From NCBI GenBank assembly GCA_030018315.1, contig JASEGA010000008.1, positions 1 to 64,000 of the forward strand: a stretch of DNA of 64,000 bases, written 5' to 3'. This document shows positions 48,898 through 57,972 of the stretch, one piece after another (the stretch's first letter is position 1; the number at the start of each line of letters is the position of its first letter). Below the pieces are notes generated by a model. The model had not been told where the DNA came from. It made no database searches and saw only the letters and a program-made list of their open reading frames with translations. Source of the stretch: a bacterium (GTDB lineage Bacteria; Hydrothermota; UBA3073; JACQXS01; JAGMCI01). Position numbers and translations under genes: made by a program.

Positions 48898-50457
48898 ATG
48901 AAAGAATATGAAATTGACTTTCTAAATCAAAGAGATTTATTAAAACCAACTTTACTTATAACTTTTTTCTCTATCCTAAGTATTATAATAAGTTTTTTCA
49001 CCCAAGTCATTTTGGCTGCCAAATTTGGTGCTAAAATAGAAATGGATTCTTATTTAGTGGCTATTGTTATTCCGGAGTTTATAACTGCTGTTCTTATCAC
49101 TGCTTTGAATGTAACTTTTATTCCAATATTTATTGAATACGAAACTCAAAAGAATAAAGATGAGGCATGGAAAGTAGCAAGCATTACCATTAATTTTATA
49201 TTTGTGACCCTTTTTTTGATTTCCTTTCTTGGTTGTATTTTTGCCCCTAAATTGGTCTCTGTGGCAGCTCCGGGTTTTAATGGTAAGTCATTTTTATTGA
49301 CAGTTAGTCTAATAAGAATTGTTTTGCCATCCATTATATTTAGTGGACTGGGTAACTTATTATCAAGTCTCTATTATGCGCGTCATCAGTTTTTTAAACC
49401 AGCAATAGCACCAATTATAAATGGAATTACTATTCTTTTACTTGTTATCACTCTTCACCCATTATGGGGAATAAGAAGTGTTGCTTTTGGGAATTTAGTT
49501 GGCTCTATTGTGTCCTTTCTTATTTTGACTCCAATACTTCTAAAAAGATATATATTCAATTTTGATTTTTTAAATAAGGGTATGCTTAAGGTAGTAAGAG
49601 TAATGTCCCCTTTAGTATTTGCTGGTTTATTTTCTCGTGCTACCACACTTATTGAAAGGATAATTGCTTCCAATCTTGCCGAAGGCAGTATCTCCTATTT
49701 AGGATACTCAAGTAAGATTATTAACATCCTGGGTACTATAGCCACAAGTGGAATTGCAATTACTATTTTCCCTTTAATGGCAAGGAGTTGGGCAGAAAAT
49801 GATTTAGCAAGGGTGAGAGAACACTTTGCTAAAGGGGTCCGGATTATAATGTTGACTACTTTCCCAATAGCAGCTATTTTCGCTGTGCTTAGAGTTCCAA
49901 TAATTCAGTTGCTTTTGGAAAGAGGTAAATTTGACTATACTGCAACTGTAGCAGTTACTAATGTGCTATTAATACATTTAATAGCTTTTATAACTGCTGG
50001 TCTTGGTAATGTGGTTGGGAAAGGGTTTTACATTTCACAAAAAACTAAGTTAGCCGCATTTTTGGCTGTTATTGAGACCTCAATTTATCTATGTATTAGT
50101 TATATCTTATCAAAATATCTTTCTTATATTGGACTTGCTATAGCTACTTCAATATATTATACACTTGGGTTGATAATATCTATGTTTGTTATGGAAAAAA
50201 TATATGAGGGTATTAATGGAAAGCAAGTCTTTAATGGATTTATAAAAATATTAGCAGCCTCTTTATTTAGTGCTATTGGTATGCATTATTGCTCTAACCT
50301 TGTATTGTTGAAAAATGCTCTAATTTTACGAAGCAGTATAAGTGGAATTTTAGGTATAATGTTGTATGTAACTTTTGTCATCTATATTTTTAAGATAGAA
50401 GAAGCATTTACTTTGAAAGAGAAAATAATTGGAAGATTTAAGAAGGTGTTTAGCTAA
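48898..50457 (+). CDS. MurJ-like lipid flippase
   Basis: This 519-residue protein of about 14 transmembrane helices belongs to the MurJ/MviN branch of the MOP superfamily: an N-terminal SFFTQVILAAKFGAKIEMDS, the VTFIPIFIEYE pattern, and a LERGKFDYTATVAV loop. In a sugar locus a member like this may flip undecaprenyl-linked oligosaccharides; the cell-wall lipid II flippase is the other choice. It is probably the working replacement for the degraded flippase at 47569-47804. It starts without a clear ribosome-binding site, 24 bases after the epimerase. Confidence 0.87.
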   Translation: MKEYEIDFLNQRDLLKPTLLITFFSILSIIISFFTQVILAAKFGAKIEMDSYLVAIVIPEFITAVLITALNVTFIPIFIEYETQKNKDEAWKVASITINFIFVTLFLISFLGCIFAPKLVSVAAPGFNGKSFLLTVSLIRIVLPSIIFSGLGNLLSSLYYARHQFFKPAIAPIINGITILLLVITLHPLWGIRSVAFGNLVGSIVSFLILTPILLKRYIFNFDFLNKGMLKVVRVMSPLVFAGLFSRATTLIERIIASNLAEGSISYLGYSSKIINILGTIATSGIAITIFPLMARSWAENDLARVREHFAKGVRIIMLTTFPIAAIFAVLRVPIIQLLLERGKFDYTATVAVTNVLLIHLIAFITAGLGNVVGKGFYISQKTKLAAFLAVIETSIYLCISYILSKYLSYIGLAIATSIYYTLGLIISMFVMEKIYEGINGKQVFNGFIKILAASLFSAIGMHYCSNLVLLKNALILRSSISGILGIMLYVTFVIYIFKIEEAFTLKEKIIGRFKKVFS

Positions 50458-50479
50458 AGAGAGAAGATTAAGTTAAAGA

Positions 50480-51022
50480 ATGGTTAGACGAGAACATAAT
50501 CTACCAAATGATTTAATTTGTATCGATTTAGGTTGTGGCATCCGAAAACAGAAGGGATATATAGGAGTTGATGGTATAAAATTAGAAGGAGTTGATGTTG
50601 TTTGTGATATTGAAAAAAGCCTACCCTTTAAAGATAGTACAATTGATAGAATATATGCCAACTTCTTGTTTGAACATATAACCAATTTTATTCCTTTTAT
50701 GCAAGAGCTTTATCGTATCTGTAAAAATGGAGCAACAATCTTAGCTAGTTTTCCTTATTGGTCATCAGTTACACAATGGAAAGACCCTACACATAAGCAA
50801 GTTATTACTGTTGAAACTTTCAAGTATTTTTCTACGGATAAGTGGTATGGTTCAGATTATAGAATTAACACAAATTTTAAAGTTAATAGCGTTAAATATA
50901 ATTATCTTCCACCTTTTAATAATTGGCGTTGTTTCTTCTTATTTCCTTTCAGAAAATTTTTAAGTAGGCATCTTATTAACATAGTCCATTCGGTATGGAT
51001 AGAATTGGATGTGATTAAATAG
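50480..51022 (+). CDS. SAM-dependent methyltransferase-like protein (type 11)
   Basis: Motif I is present as CIDLGCGIRKQKGYIGVDG, followed by VDVVCDIEKSLPFKDSTIDRIYANFLFEH. This is the class I methyltransferase pattern in its short form (180 residues) that is common in polysaccharide loci. It would methylate a sugar or lipid-linked glycan, but the acceptor is unknown. It follows the flippase by 22 bases. Confidence 0.8.
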   Translation: MVRREHNLPNDLICIDLGCGIRKQKGYIGVDGIKLEGVDVVCDIEKSLPFKDSTIDRIYANFLFEHITNFIPFMQELYRICKNGATILASFPYWSSVTQWKDPTHKQVITVETFKYFSTDKWYGSDYRINTNFKVNSVKYNYLPPFNNWRCFFLFPFRKFLSRHLINIVHSVWIELDVIK

Positions 51023-51047
51023 ATAATCGTAAGGAGAATGAGCAAGA

Positions 51048-51939
51048 ATGATAAACATTGAGAAAGAAAAAGAAGGGTAAGAACTTGGTATAATTTGATA
51101 AGCGATAGTTTTGATAAGCGATATGTATGTATAGAAGGATTTTATTGGGAGAATTTTGAAAGCAAAATAGTAGATGAATTGATAGAGGTTAAAAATAAGG
51201 TTGTTTTAGACCTTGGTTGTGGGGGAGGAAGATACGCATTGTCGGTGTATCAAAGAGCTAAAAAAGTGATAGGTATTGACATTTCCGAAAAAATGATTAA
51301 GATTGCTAAAAGAAACTTACTTCAGATATGTCTATAGAATTTCTTGTAGGAGATGCTACAAATGTTCCTTTTAAGAACGAATATTTTGATACAATTGTAT
51401 CGTTAGGGATGTTTGAATATTTGAAAGGGCCAACTCCATTTTTGTCTGAGATAAATAGAATATTAAAACCGAGTGGAACACTTTTATTCAGCTGCCATAA
51501 TAGGAATCTCATTGGAAATTCGAAAAAGTTTCAATTTGTATTGAGACCCACATTAATATTGAAATCAATATATAATTTATATAATTTCTTTCGTCCAGAA
51601 ACTAAGAATGTCGATGAAAAAGACTATTATGGTTTTTCTCTTCAAGAGAGAGAAAGACTTTGGCATGTAGTAGCTCATGATTTAAAGGAAATAAATAAAT
51701 TTTTAGAACTAAATGGATTAAAGCTTGTGGGGTTTAGAACATTCGGCTTCTTTATTTCTGATAAGCTTTTTAGATTAGCAACGAAAATACAAAAATTGAA
51801 ATTACGAGACAAATTATTTGCATCCTCAGTATTTATAAATAGATTTTTAGGAAAATTTACTTTAACTAAAGTTTATGGAGGGGTTTTTATAATCAAATCG
51901 GAGAAAATAGGGGGAATAAAAAATGATTCCAGTATTTAG
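51048..51939 (+). pseudogene. SAM-dependent methyltransferase, two single-base frameshifts
   Basis: Three reading frames together form one class I methyltransferase. The N-terminal piece (51048-51080) ends after EKEKEG; the second (to 51337) holds the SAM site VVLDLGCGGGRYALSVYQ; the third holds FLVGDATNVPFKNEYFDTIV and the rest. One extra A in the A5 run at 51067-51071 would give EKEKRRVRTWYNLISDSFDK, and one extra A in the A4 run at 51308-51311 would give KIAKKKLTSDMSIEFLVGDA, restoring the full protein of about 298 residues. This is a decayed gene or two homopolymer errors. A two-gene split is less likely. Confidence 0.8.
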
Positions 51940-53047
51940 ACCTAAAATGAACAAGGAAGAAATTTTGCCAGAATTAGAAAAAATATTTGATGCGGGCTGG
52001 ATTGGACTAGGTCCTAAAACAGCGGAGTTTGAAGAAAAATTTGCTGATTATATTGGCGTAAAATACGCTATTGGTGTAAATTCTGCTACATCAGCTCTGC
52101 ATTTAGCAAACTATGTTTTAGGAATTAAGCAGGGCGATGAAGTTGTTGTCCCTTCAATGACTTTTGTCTCTACCGCATTAGCTTGTTTATATTGTGGTGC
52201 TACACCAGTTTTTGCAGATGTTGAGGAGGATACTCTGTGTATTGACCCTGAAAATATAAAAGAAAAGATAACGCCAAAAACAAAGGCAATAATTCCAGTT
52301 CATTACGGTGGGCACGCTTGTAAAATGGACGAAATAATGGAAATAGCGAATAAACATAATCTTTGGGTTATAGAAGACAATTCCCATGGTTGTGGTGGCA
52401 AATATAAGGGGGTTATGTTGGGCTCTATTGGAATTATGGGATGTTTTAGCTTTCATGCTGTGAAAAATTTGCCAACCGGTGACGGCGGTATGATAACAAC
52501 TAATGATAAGAGGCTATACAACGAGCTCAAAAAATTGAGATGGCTTGGCATTGATAAAGGAACTTGGGAACGGTCTTCTAAAGAGAGCTATTCCTGGGAG
52601 TATAAAGTGGATAGATTAGGTTTTAAGTATCATATGAATGATATCACTGCAGTCATCGGATTGGCACAACTTAAGGTCGTTGATGAACATAATCTAATTC
52701 GTCGGAAATATGCTAAAAAGTATGACGAAGCGTTTAAGGATGTGAAGTGGGTTGTACCCCTGGTTGAGAAAGATTATGCTTACAGCAGTCGTCACATTTA
52801 TGCAGTGAAAATCCTTATGAGAGACGAATTAAATAGATATTTGTATTTAAAGGGAATTTCTACTGGGGTTCATTACAAGCCAATCCATCATTTTAAAATT
52901 TTTGGTAATGTTAAGGTAAATCTCCCAATTACTGAAAAAGTATGGCACAAATTACTAACTCTTCCACTTTACCCTGATATGAGTGATGAGGAGTTCGAAA
53001 AGATTGTTAATGAGATAATCAAATTTGGCAAAGAGAAAGAATGGTAA
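51923..53047 (+). CDS. DegT/DnrJ/EryC1-family sugar aminotransferase
   Basis: PLP-dependent enzymes of this family add an amino group to 4-keto or 3-keto sugar nucleotides. Visible marks are GVNSATSALHLA, VVPSMTFVSTALACLY, VIEDNSHGCGGKYKG, and the PLP lysine in CFSFHAVKNLPTGDGGMI, then SRHIYAVK. At 374 residues the length is normal. It would make an amino sugar unit for the polymer. The ATG follows AGGGGGAATAAAAA and overlaps the end of the frameshifted methyltransferase. Confidence 0.9.
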   Translation: MIPVFRPKMNKEEILPELEKIFDAGWIGLGPKTAEFEEKFADYIGVKYAIGVNSATSALHLANYVLGIKQGDEVVVPSMTFVSTALACLYCGATPVFADVEEDTLCIDPENIKEKITPKTKAIIPVHYGGHACKMDEIMEIANKHNLWVIEDNSHGCGGKYKGVMLGSIGIMGCFSFHAVKNLPTGDGGMITTNDKRLYNELKKLRWLGIDKGTWERSSKESYSWEYKVDRLGFKYHMNDITAVIGLAQLKVVDEHNLIRRKYAKKYDEAFKDVKWVVPLVEKDYAYSSRHIYAVKILMRDELNRYLYLKGISTGVHYKPIHHFKIFGNVKVNLPITEKVWHKLLTLPLYPDMSDEEFEKIVNEIIKFGKEKEW

Positions 53048-53063
53048 GGTATTTATAATTTAT

Positions 53064-54152
53064 ATGAAAATATTATTCCTTACCTTTGGTCCCACAGTGG
53101 TGGCAAGCAGCAGGACAAGAGTTTTTCAATATTTACCATTTTTTATAAAAGATAAAATAAAATTTAAAGTGATCACTTACAACCCAAGTTATGGGTATAC
53201 TATACCAACTGTATTCCTAAGGAGAGAATTAGTTTTTAAAATTGCAAAAAGTTTATATAAGAGGATTAATAACAAGTACAACTTTTTCTATTCCTTTTTT
53301 CAGACGGTTCGATTCTTAAGCTATATCAACCGGTATGACATAATTTTTATTCAGAAAGTGTTACTTCCTACCTCAATAATAGAAAGAATAAAGAATATTT
53401 ACAAAAAACCAATCATTTTTGACTTCGACGATGCTATATATGCTGGTAAGCCTTACGACAAACAAAAATTTGACCAACAGATACCTTTGTATGATTTAAT
53501 CATTCTGGAGAATTCATTTACAAAACAATATGTTAATGAATTTGGAAATGATAATATTATAATGATAACAGGTCCTATAGATTGCAATCGGTATTATTCT
53601 AAAGTTTGGACTAAAAAAGATAAAATTATTATTGGGTGGATTGGTAGTCTCTCTACACAGAAGTATCTCACTATGTTAAAAAATACATTCAAGAGATTAA
53701 ATACCACCTATAAGAATTTGATTTTCGAACTAATTGGTGCCCAAAATATAGATTTTGATGGAGTGCCTATTAGACTGAAAAGATGGAGTTTGGATAATGA
53801 GGTAAAGGATTTACAGAATTTTGATATAGGAATTGCACCTTTGCCAGATAACGAGTGGACACGGGGAAAAGGTGGCTATAAATTGTTACAATATATGGCA
53901 ATAGGAATTCCATGTGTAGCATCACCTGTAGGTATTAATAGGGAATTGGTTAAAGATGGAGAAAATGGCTTCTTAGCTGAGACTGAAGATGAGTGGTTTA
54001 AGAAACTTTCTATTTTAATTGAAAGCCCTGAATTAAGGAGAGATATGGGAATAAGGGGAAGAGATTTAGTTGTCAAGAATTATTCGCTCGAAGTAGCAGC
54101 CCCAAAGTTAATATCTGGTCTAAAGCAACTAGTGTGGAAGTCGTATAACTGA
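53064..54152 (+). CDS. glycosyltransferase (GT4-like)
   Basis: The N-terminal domain (MKILFLTFGPTVVASSRTRV) and the C-terminal domain (IIGWIGSLSTQKYLTMLKNT, then IGIAPLPDNEWTRGKGGYKLLQYMAIGIP and EDEWFKKLSILIESPELRRD) give a GT-B fold of the retaining type 4-like group. The pattern ARTRV/SRTRV with a Gly-rich GGYKLLQYMA end marks the family. It would add a sugar to the lipid-linked repeat unit. The start at 53064 is chosen because it gives the standard beta-strand; a longer frame begins at 53025. Confidence 0.82.
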   Translation: MKILFLTFGPTVVASSRTRVFQYLPFFIKDKIKFKVITYNPSYGYTIPTVFLRRELVFKIAKSLYKRINNKYNFFYSFFQTVRFLSYINRYDIIFIQKVLLPTSIIERIKNIYKKPIIFDFDDAIYAGKPYDKQKFDQQIPLYDLIILENSFTKQYVNEFGNDNIIMITGPIDCNRYYSKVWTKKDKIIIGWIGSLSTQKYLTMLKNTFKRLNTTYKNLIFELIGAQNIDFDGVPIRLKRWSLDNEVKDLQNFDIGIAPLPDNEWTRGKGGYKLLQYMAIGIPCVASPVGINRELVKDGENGFLAETEDEWFKKLSILIESPELRRDMGIRGRDLVVKNYSLEVAAPKLISGLKQLVWKSYN

Positions 54153-54241
54153 ATCTATATATGATTATTATGATTATAATTATAATAATTAATAACGATG
54201 TATACCCGAGATATTCCTGACTCATTGTCAGAAGGGCCATT

Positions 54242-55318
54242 ATGAATTACAAGATCTCAGATATGATTAGTTTTGTACGAAAGCATAACTTTTCGCAACT
54301 CATTAATAGAGTCAAAAAAGAACTATATTTGAGAACTACTTACTTGAATTATACACCATTTCATATAGGAATTTACGCCACAGACAGATGCAATCTTAAT
54401 TGTCGAATGTGTCTTCGTACTGCCACCAATAAAGAATTTGATTATTGTCATCAAATAAGCGATGATATGACTCTCAATACCTTTCAAAGGATTATAGATC
54501 GATTTCCTAGAGCTACAAGTGTGAATATCGCCGGATTAGGTGAGCCATTTTTAAACCCAAATATTTTTGATATGATTAAATATGCAAACCAAAATAATAT
54601 GGGAGTGAGCATTATTACTAATGGTATTCTCATAGGCGATAAGATTAAGGATATCATTGATTCATCATTGGACTCAATTTCTATTAGCATAAATGCAAAC
54701 GATTCTTATAAATATAAAAAAGTTACTGGAAGTCACTTTTTTGATATAGTTTTAGAAAATGTCAGAAAATTAGTTGAAATGAGAAATAAGAAGAATACAA
54801 AGCTTTCTATTCGTATTTCATATGTTTGTACAAAGTCAAATTATAAGCATATACCAGAGATGATTAAATTAGCAGAACAACTCAGAGTAGACTATCTTGA
54901 TTTTCAGAATCTTATTCCCACACGCAGGGAAGGGTTCACAGAAAACCAGTGCTTATTTGATGACGACTACGAAATTGTAGAGTTATTATCGAATTTACCT
55001 AAACCTAATTCTAATTTAATTATCGCCCTTCCTAAACTTCTCCAACGGAAGATAAAAAAGAGATTATGCACTTCATATTTTACTTCTATACGTGTCGATG
55101 CTAATGGAAATGTTAGTGGTTGTGGAAGGGTGATTACACCAAATCAAGAATACGGTAATATCTTTACTGACAAGGATGTATGGAACCTGCCTCACTTCCA
55201 AGAAATGCGAAGGATGTTTATTAATCATTCAATCCCATTACTTGATTGTTGCAGAACTTGCGTTGAAAATAGTAGCCATATAGCAAAGATTTTATGTAAT
55301 AACACTCTACGTTGGTGA
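54242..55318 (+). CDS. radical SAM protein with SPASM-like C-terminus
   Basis: It has the radical-SAM cluster motif CNLNCRMC, GLGEPFLNPNIFDMI, and a C-terminal Cys-rich part (GCGRVITPNQEYGN ... DCCRTCVENSS) that could bind an extra cluster, as in SPASM enzymes. Such proteins modify peptides or sugars; in this locus a sugar or a lipid carrier is the more likely substrate. The ATG at 54242 follows GAAGGGC. An AT-rich stretch of about 90 bp precedes it. Confidence 0.82.
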   Translation: MNYKISDMISFVRKHNFSQLINRVKKELYLRTTYLNYTPFHIGIYATDRCNLNCRMCLRTATNKEFDYCHQISDDMTLNTFQRIIDRFPRATSVNIAGLGEPFLNPNIFDMIKYANQNNMGVSIITNGILIGDKIKDIIDSSLDSISISINANDSYKYKKVTGSHFFDIVLENVRKLVEMRNKKNTKLSIRISYVCTKSNYKHIPEMIKLAEQLRVDYLDFQNLIPTRREGFTENQCLFDDDYEIVELLSNLPKPNSNLIIALPKLLQRKIKKRLCTSYFTSIRVDANGNVSGCGRVITPNQEYGNIFTDKDVWNLPHFQEMRRMFINHSIPLLDCCRTCVENSSHIAKILCNNTLRW

Positions 55319-55363
55319 AAAAGAAGTTTAAAAGTCGATGAAGATATTTCAAAGTTTAAATGG

Positions 55364-56521
55364 ATGAAAATAATCTGGATAAACTATAAACGACTCAATG
55401 AAGACTTAAGCAAAACGAGTAGAATAGAGATGGCAAACGCACTGTTAAAGATTGGACATTGCGTGAGTTTAGTAGTACCACACACAGGAAAGAAACTGGA
55501 TTTTGGGCTTGGTCAAAATATGATTTATTTGCCAGCCTTGCCATGGAAGATAGCTTGTAGCTTTAGCTTTTCTATTTCACTGTTTTTCTATCTTATATTT
55601 AGTGTTTTTTATCGTAATCCACATATTGTCCTTATGGACAGCTTTGCTTTCTTGCCTTCACTTCCTTTTTTAATTCTATCAAAATTGAGATGGATTAAGA
55701 CTAAATTCGTTTTAGATGTGAGAACTCTACCTGTTGAAACTCATACTTTGCGAGGGTGGGTAAAAGAACAAATTCATATAATAGTCCTCTATGGAGCAAA
55801 ATTTCTTGCAGATGGCGTAACAGTGATTTCTGCTTTTATGAAAAAGTATATCTCTAATAAATACCATATTCCTAAGAATAAGATGGGAATCTGGAGTTCT
55901 GGTGTATCGTTGGCTTTATTTAACCCAAGTAATACAAAACTTGTAGATGAAGTCAATTTCCTACAAGATAAGTTTATAATAATGTATCATGGTGCATTCC
56001 AATCCAGTAGAGGTCTTCAATCAACTATTAGGGCGATAAAGCTTTTAGAGGACAGATATCCTGACATCTTGCTCTTTTTAATAGGAAAAGGCAATGCAAC
56101 CGATAGATTATGTTCTTTAACAAAAGAGCTTGATTTGAAGAACAAAGTTCTTATACATGACTCAGTTCCCTATGAAAAGATGCCCTCTTACATTTCAATT
56201 TGCAATGTTGGTATTTTACCTCTCCCTGATTTAATAGAGTGGAGAGTCAGTGTTCCGTTGAAGTTAATGGAATATCTTGCAATGGAGAAACCTATTATTG
56301 CCACAGATATTGAGGCACATAGAGGGATACTCAATAGCTCAGCTTGTGGAATATTTATACACTCAAGCTCTCCCGAGTGTATAGCTGATGGAATTATAAA
56401 AGCTTATAAAATGAAAGATAAACTTAAAGAGATAGGTAAAGAAGGTAGAAAGATAGTCAAACGGAATTATACTTGGGATAGGCAGGCAGAAGCTCTAACC
56501 TTATTCCTAGATTCATTATAA
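55364..56521 (+). CDS. glycosyltransferase family 4-like
   Basis: This GT-B protein has IIWINYKRLNEDLSKTSR at the start, hydrophobic segments that may touch the membrane (FSFSISLFFYLIFSVFY), and the family 4 patterns LVDEVNFLQDKFIIMYHGAF, VLIHDSVPYEKMPSYISICN and ILPLPDLIEWRVSVPLKLMEYLAMEKPII. The acceptor sugar is not evident. It is the second of five glycosyltransferases in the locus. Confidence 0.85.
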   Translation: MKIIWINYKRLNEDLSKTSRIEMANALLKIGHCVSLVVPHTGKKLDFGLGQNMIYLPALPWKIACSFSFSISLFFYLIFSVFYRNPHIVLMDSFAFLPSLPFLILSKLRWIKTKFVLDVRTLPVETHTLRGWVKEQIHIIVLYGAKFLADGVTVISAFMKKYISNKYHIPKNKMGIWSSGVSLALFNPSNTKLVDEVNFLQDKFIIMYHGAFQSSRGLQSTIRAIKLLEDRYPDILLFLIGKGNATDRLCSLTKELDLKNKVLIHDSVPYEKMPSYISICNVGILPLPDLIEWRVSVPLKLMEYLAMEKPIIATDIEAHRGILNSSACGIFIHSSSPECIADGIIKAYKMKDKLKEIGKEGRKIVKRNYTWDRQAEALTLFLDSL

Positions 56522-56613
56522 TTAATTTCTTTAAGAATAGAAACATTTTGCAATTGCATATAATTTTTTGTGCATACTTACTGCTATAGTCATGGATAGA
56601 GGAATAATAGAGA

Positions 56614-57972
56614 ATGGTTAACATTATTATAATTTTGTTACTTTCTGTTCTTGGCATTATTTTTGTGGCTATTGTTATTAAGCACTGGGATTGGATGCCA
56701 GTAATATTGCTACCAATTTTGTGGTATATACCACGGCAGACAGCTACAGGTGGGTTATTGGAAAATTATTTACTACTTAGGTGGATTAGCGTTTTTATTA
56801 TACCTTTAATTATCTACATTCAATTTGTAAAAATATGCATAAGGGCACAACCTATTGAACTAAGTAATATTGCATTGCCGTTAGGAGTATTCATAGGTTT
56901 CTCTGTTTTTTCAGGGATTGTCAATAACGCTAAACCTTTTGATATGTTAGTAAGTTTAGTGTTGCATATCAGGTATCCTTTGTTGTTCATCGTCCTTATT
57001 AATATGGATATACGAGAAGATGTTGTAAAAGTTTTTTATAGGTGCTTCATATTCCTTCTTGCTATACAAATTCCTGAATGTGTTTACCGGTATACCGTCT
57101 TAGGTATTTCTGGAGATTACCTTTCTTTCACATTGGGGCCATGGGGTCACTTTGACCTCGGTGTTTACGCAATCTATGCAATAGCCTTGCTTACTGCATC
57201 TGATGTTGTAAATGGAATTAAGATTAGCCATCTGATATTTTACGCTTTCTTATCTATACCACTATTATTTGGCGAAATCAAGGCGATGATTTACTCAGTC
57301 CCAATTGTTGTTATAATTACTATTTATGCTGCACTAAAGGCGAAAGCTGTCCAAAAGAGGTCAGATGCTATATTATTAATAGTATTTTTCTTAATTTTAT
57401 TCTGCTTTATTTATGGGATATGGGATAGAATTTATTCAGATGGTGGTATGAACTTAATTGCACCGCTACGTTATTTTATAAAGATTTTAAGAAATCCAGC
57501 ACTATTTCTTCAGACTAAGCGACTCCCATGGACTGTGTCGAGAATCTATGGCGGCGTATTTGTAATTCGTTATTTTTTGAAAGAGGGCTGGTCTTCACTA
57601 TTATTTGGGACAGGTCCAGGAAGTATGCTTGCTGGTAGCTTTACAGGGACACCGGGGAAACTAGTATCTATACCATTGTATCTGAACCAAATATCTGCAA
57701 TTTTGGGAGAAGTTGGTATAATTGGGCTAATTATTTACTACTGGATGTTATTAAGAGTATTACTTACGATAAAAAGGGTGAGTAGTTCTGTTGCAGATAC
57801 TAATCTAAACATTTTTTCTTTAGGTTTAGTCGGTATGTGGATTTTCTATGCCGTTCTCGGTCCTTTCTATGATTTAGTTTGGCGACATGATTCGCCTAAC
57901 TATATATTTTATTTTTTAACTGCAGTAGTATATAAACATTATATGTCAAAAATAAGCAGGAGTGAGCACTGA
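56614..57972 (+). CDS. O-antigen polymerase/ligase-like membrane protein
   Basis: The protein is hydrophobic along almost its whole length (about 10-12 helices, such as IIILLLSVLGIIFVAIVI and AILLIVFFLILFCFIYGI). A larger external loop before a conserved GTGPGSMLAGSFTG stretch near the C-terminus fits Wzy/WaaL polymerases or ligases. It would join repeat units or attach the polymer to a carrier. Sequence similarity in this class is weak, so the call is based on topology and place in the locus. Its stop overlaps the next ATG (TGATG). Confidence 0.75.
   Translation: MVNIIIILLLSVLGIIFVAIVIKHWDWMPVILLPILWYIPRQTATGGLLENYLLLRWISVFIIPLIIYIQFVKICIRAQPIELSNIALPLGVFIGFSVFSGIVNNAKPFDMLVSLVLHIRYPLLFIVLINMDIREDVVKVFYRCFIFLLAIQIPECVYRYTVLGISGDYLSFTLGPWGHFDLGVYAIYAIALLTASDVVNGIKISHLIFYAFLSIPLLFGEIKAMIYSVPIVVIITIYAALKAKAVQKRSDAILLIVFFLILFCFIYGIWDRIYSDGGMNLIAPLRYFIKILRNPALFLQTKRLPWTVSRIYGGVFVIRYFLKEGWSSLLFGTGPGSMLAGSFTGTPGKLVSIPLYLNQISAILGEVGIIGLIIYYWMLLRVLLTIKRVSSSVADTNLNIFSLGLVGMWIFYAVLGPFYDLVWRHDSPNYIFYFLTAVVYKHYMSKISRSEH

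Noticed and set aside
51048-51939. Programmed frameshift in the methyltransferase
   Set aside because: Two independent frame changes at ordinary A-runs, without a stem-loop or slippery heptamer plus stimulator, are better explained by decay or sequencing error.
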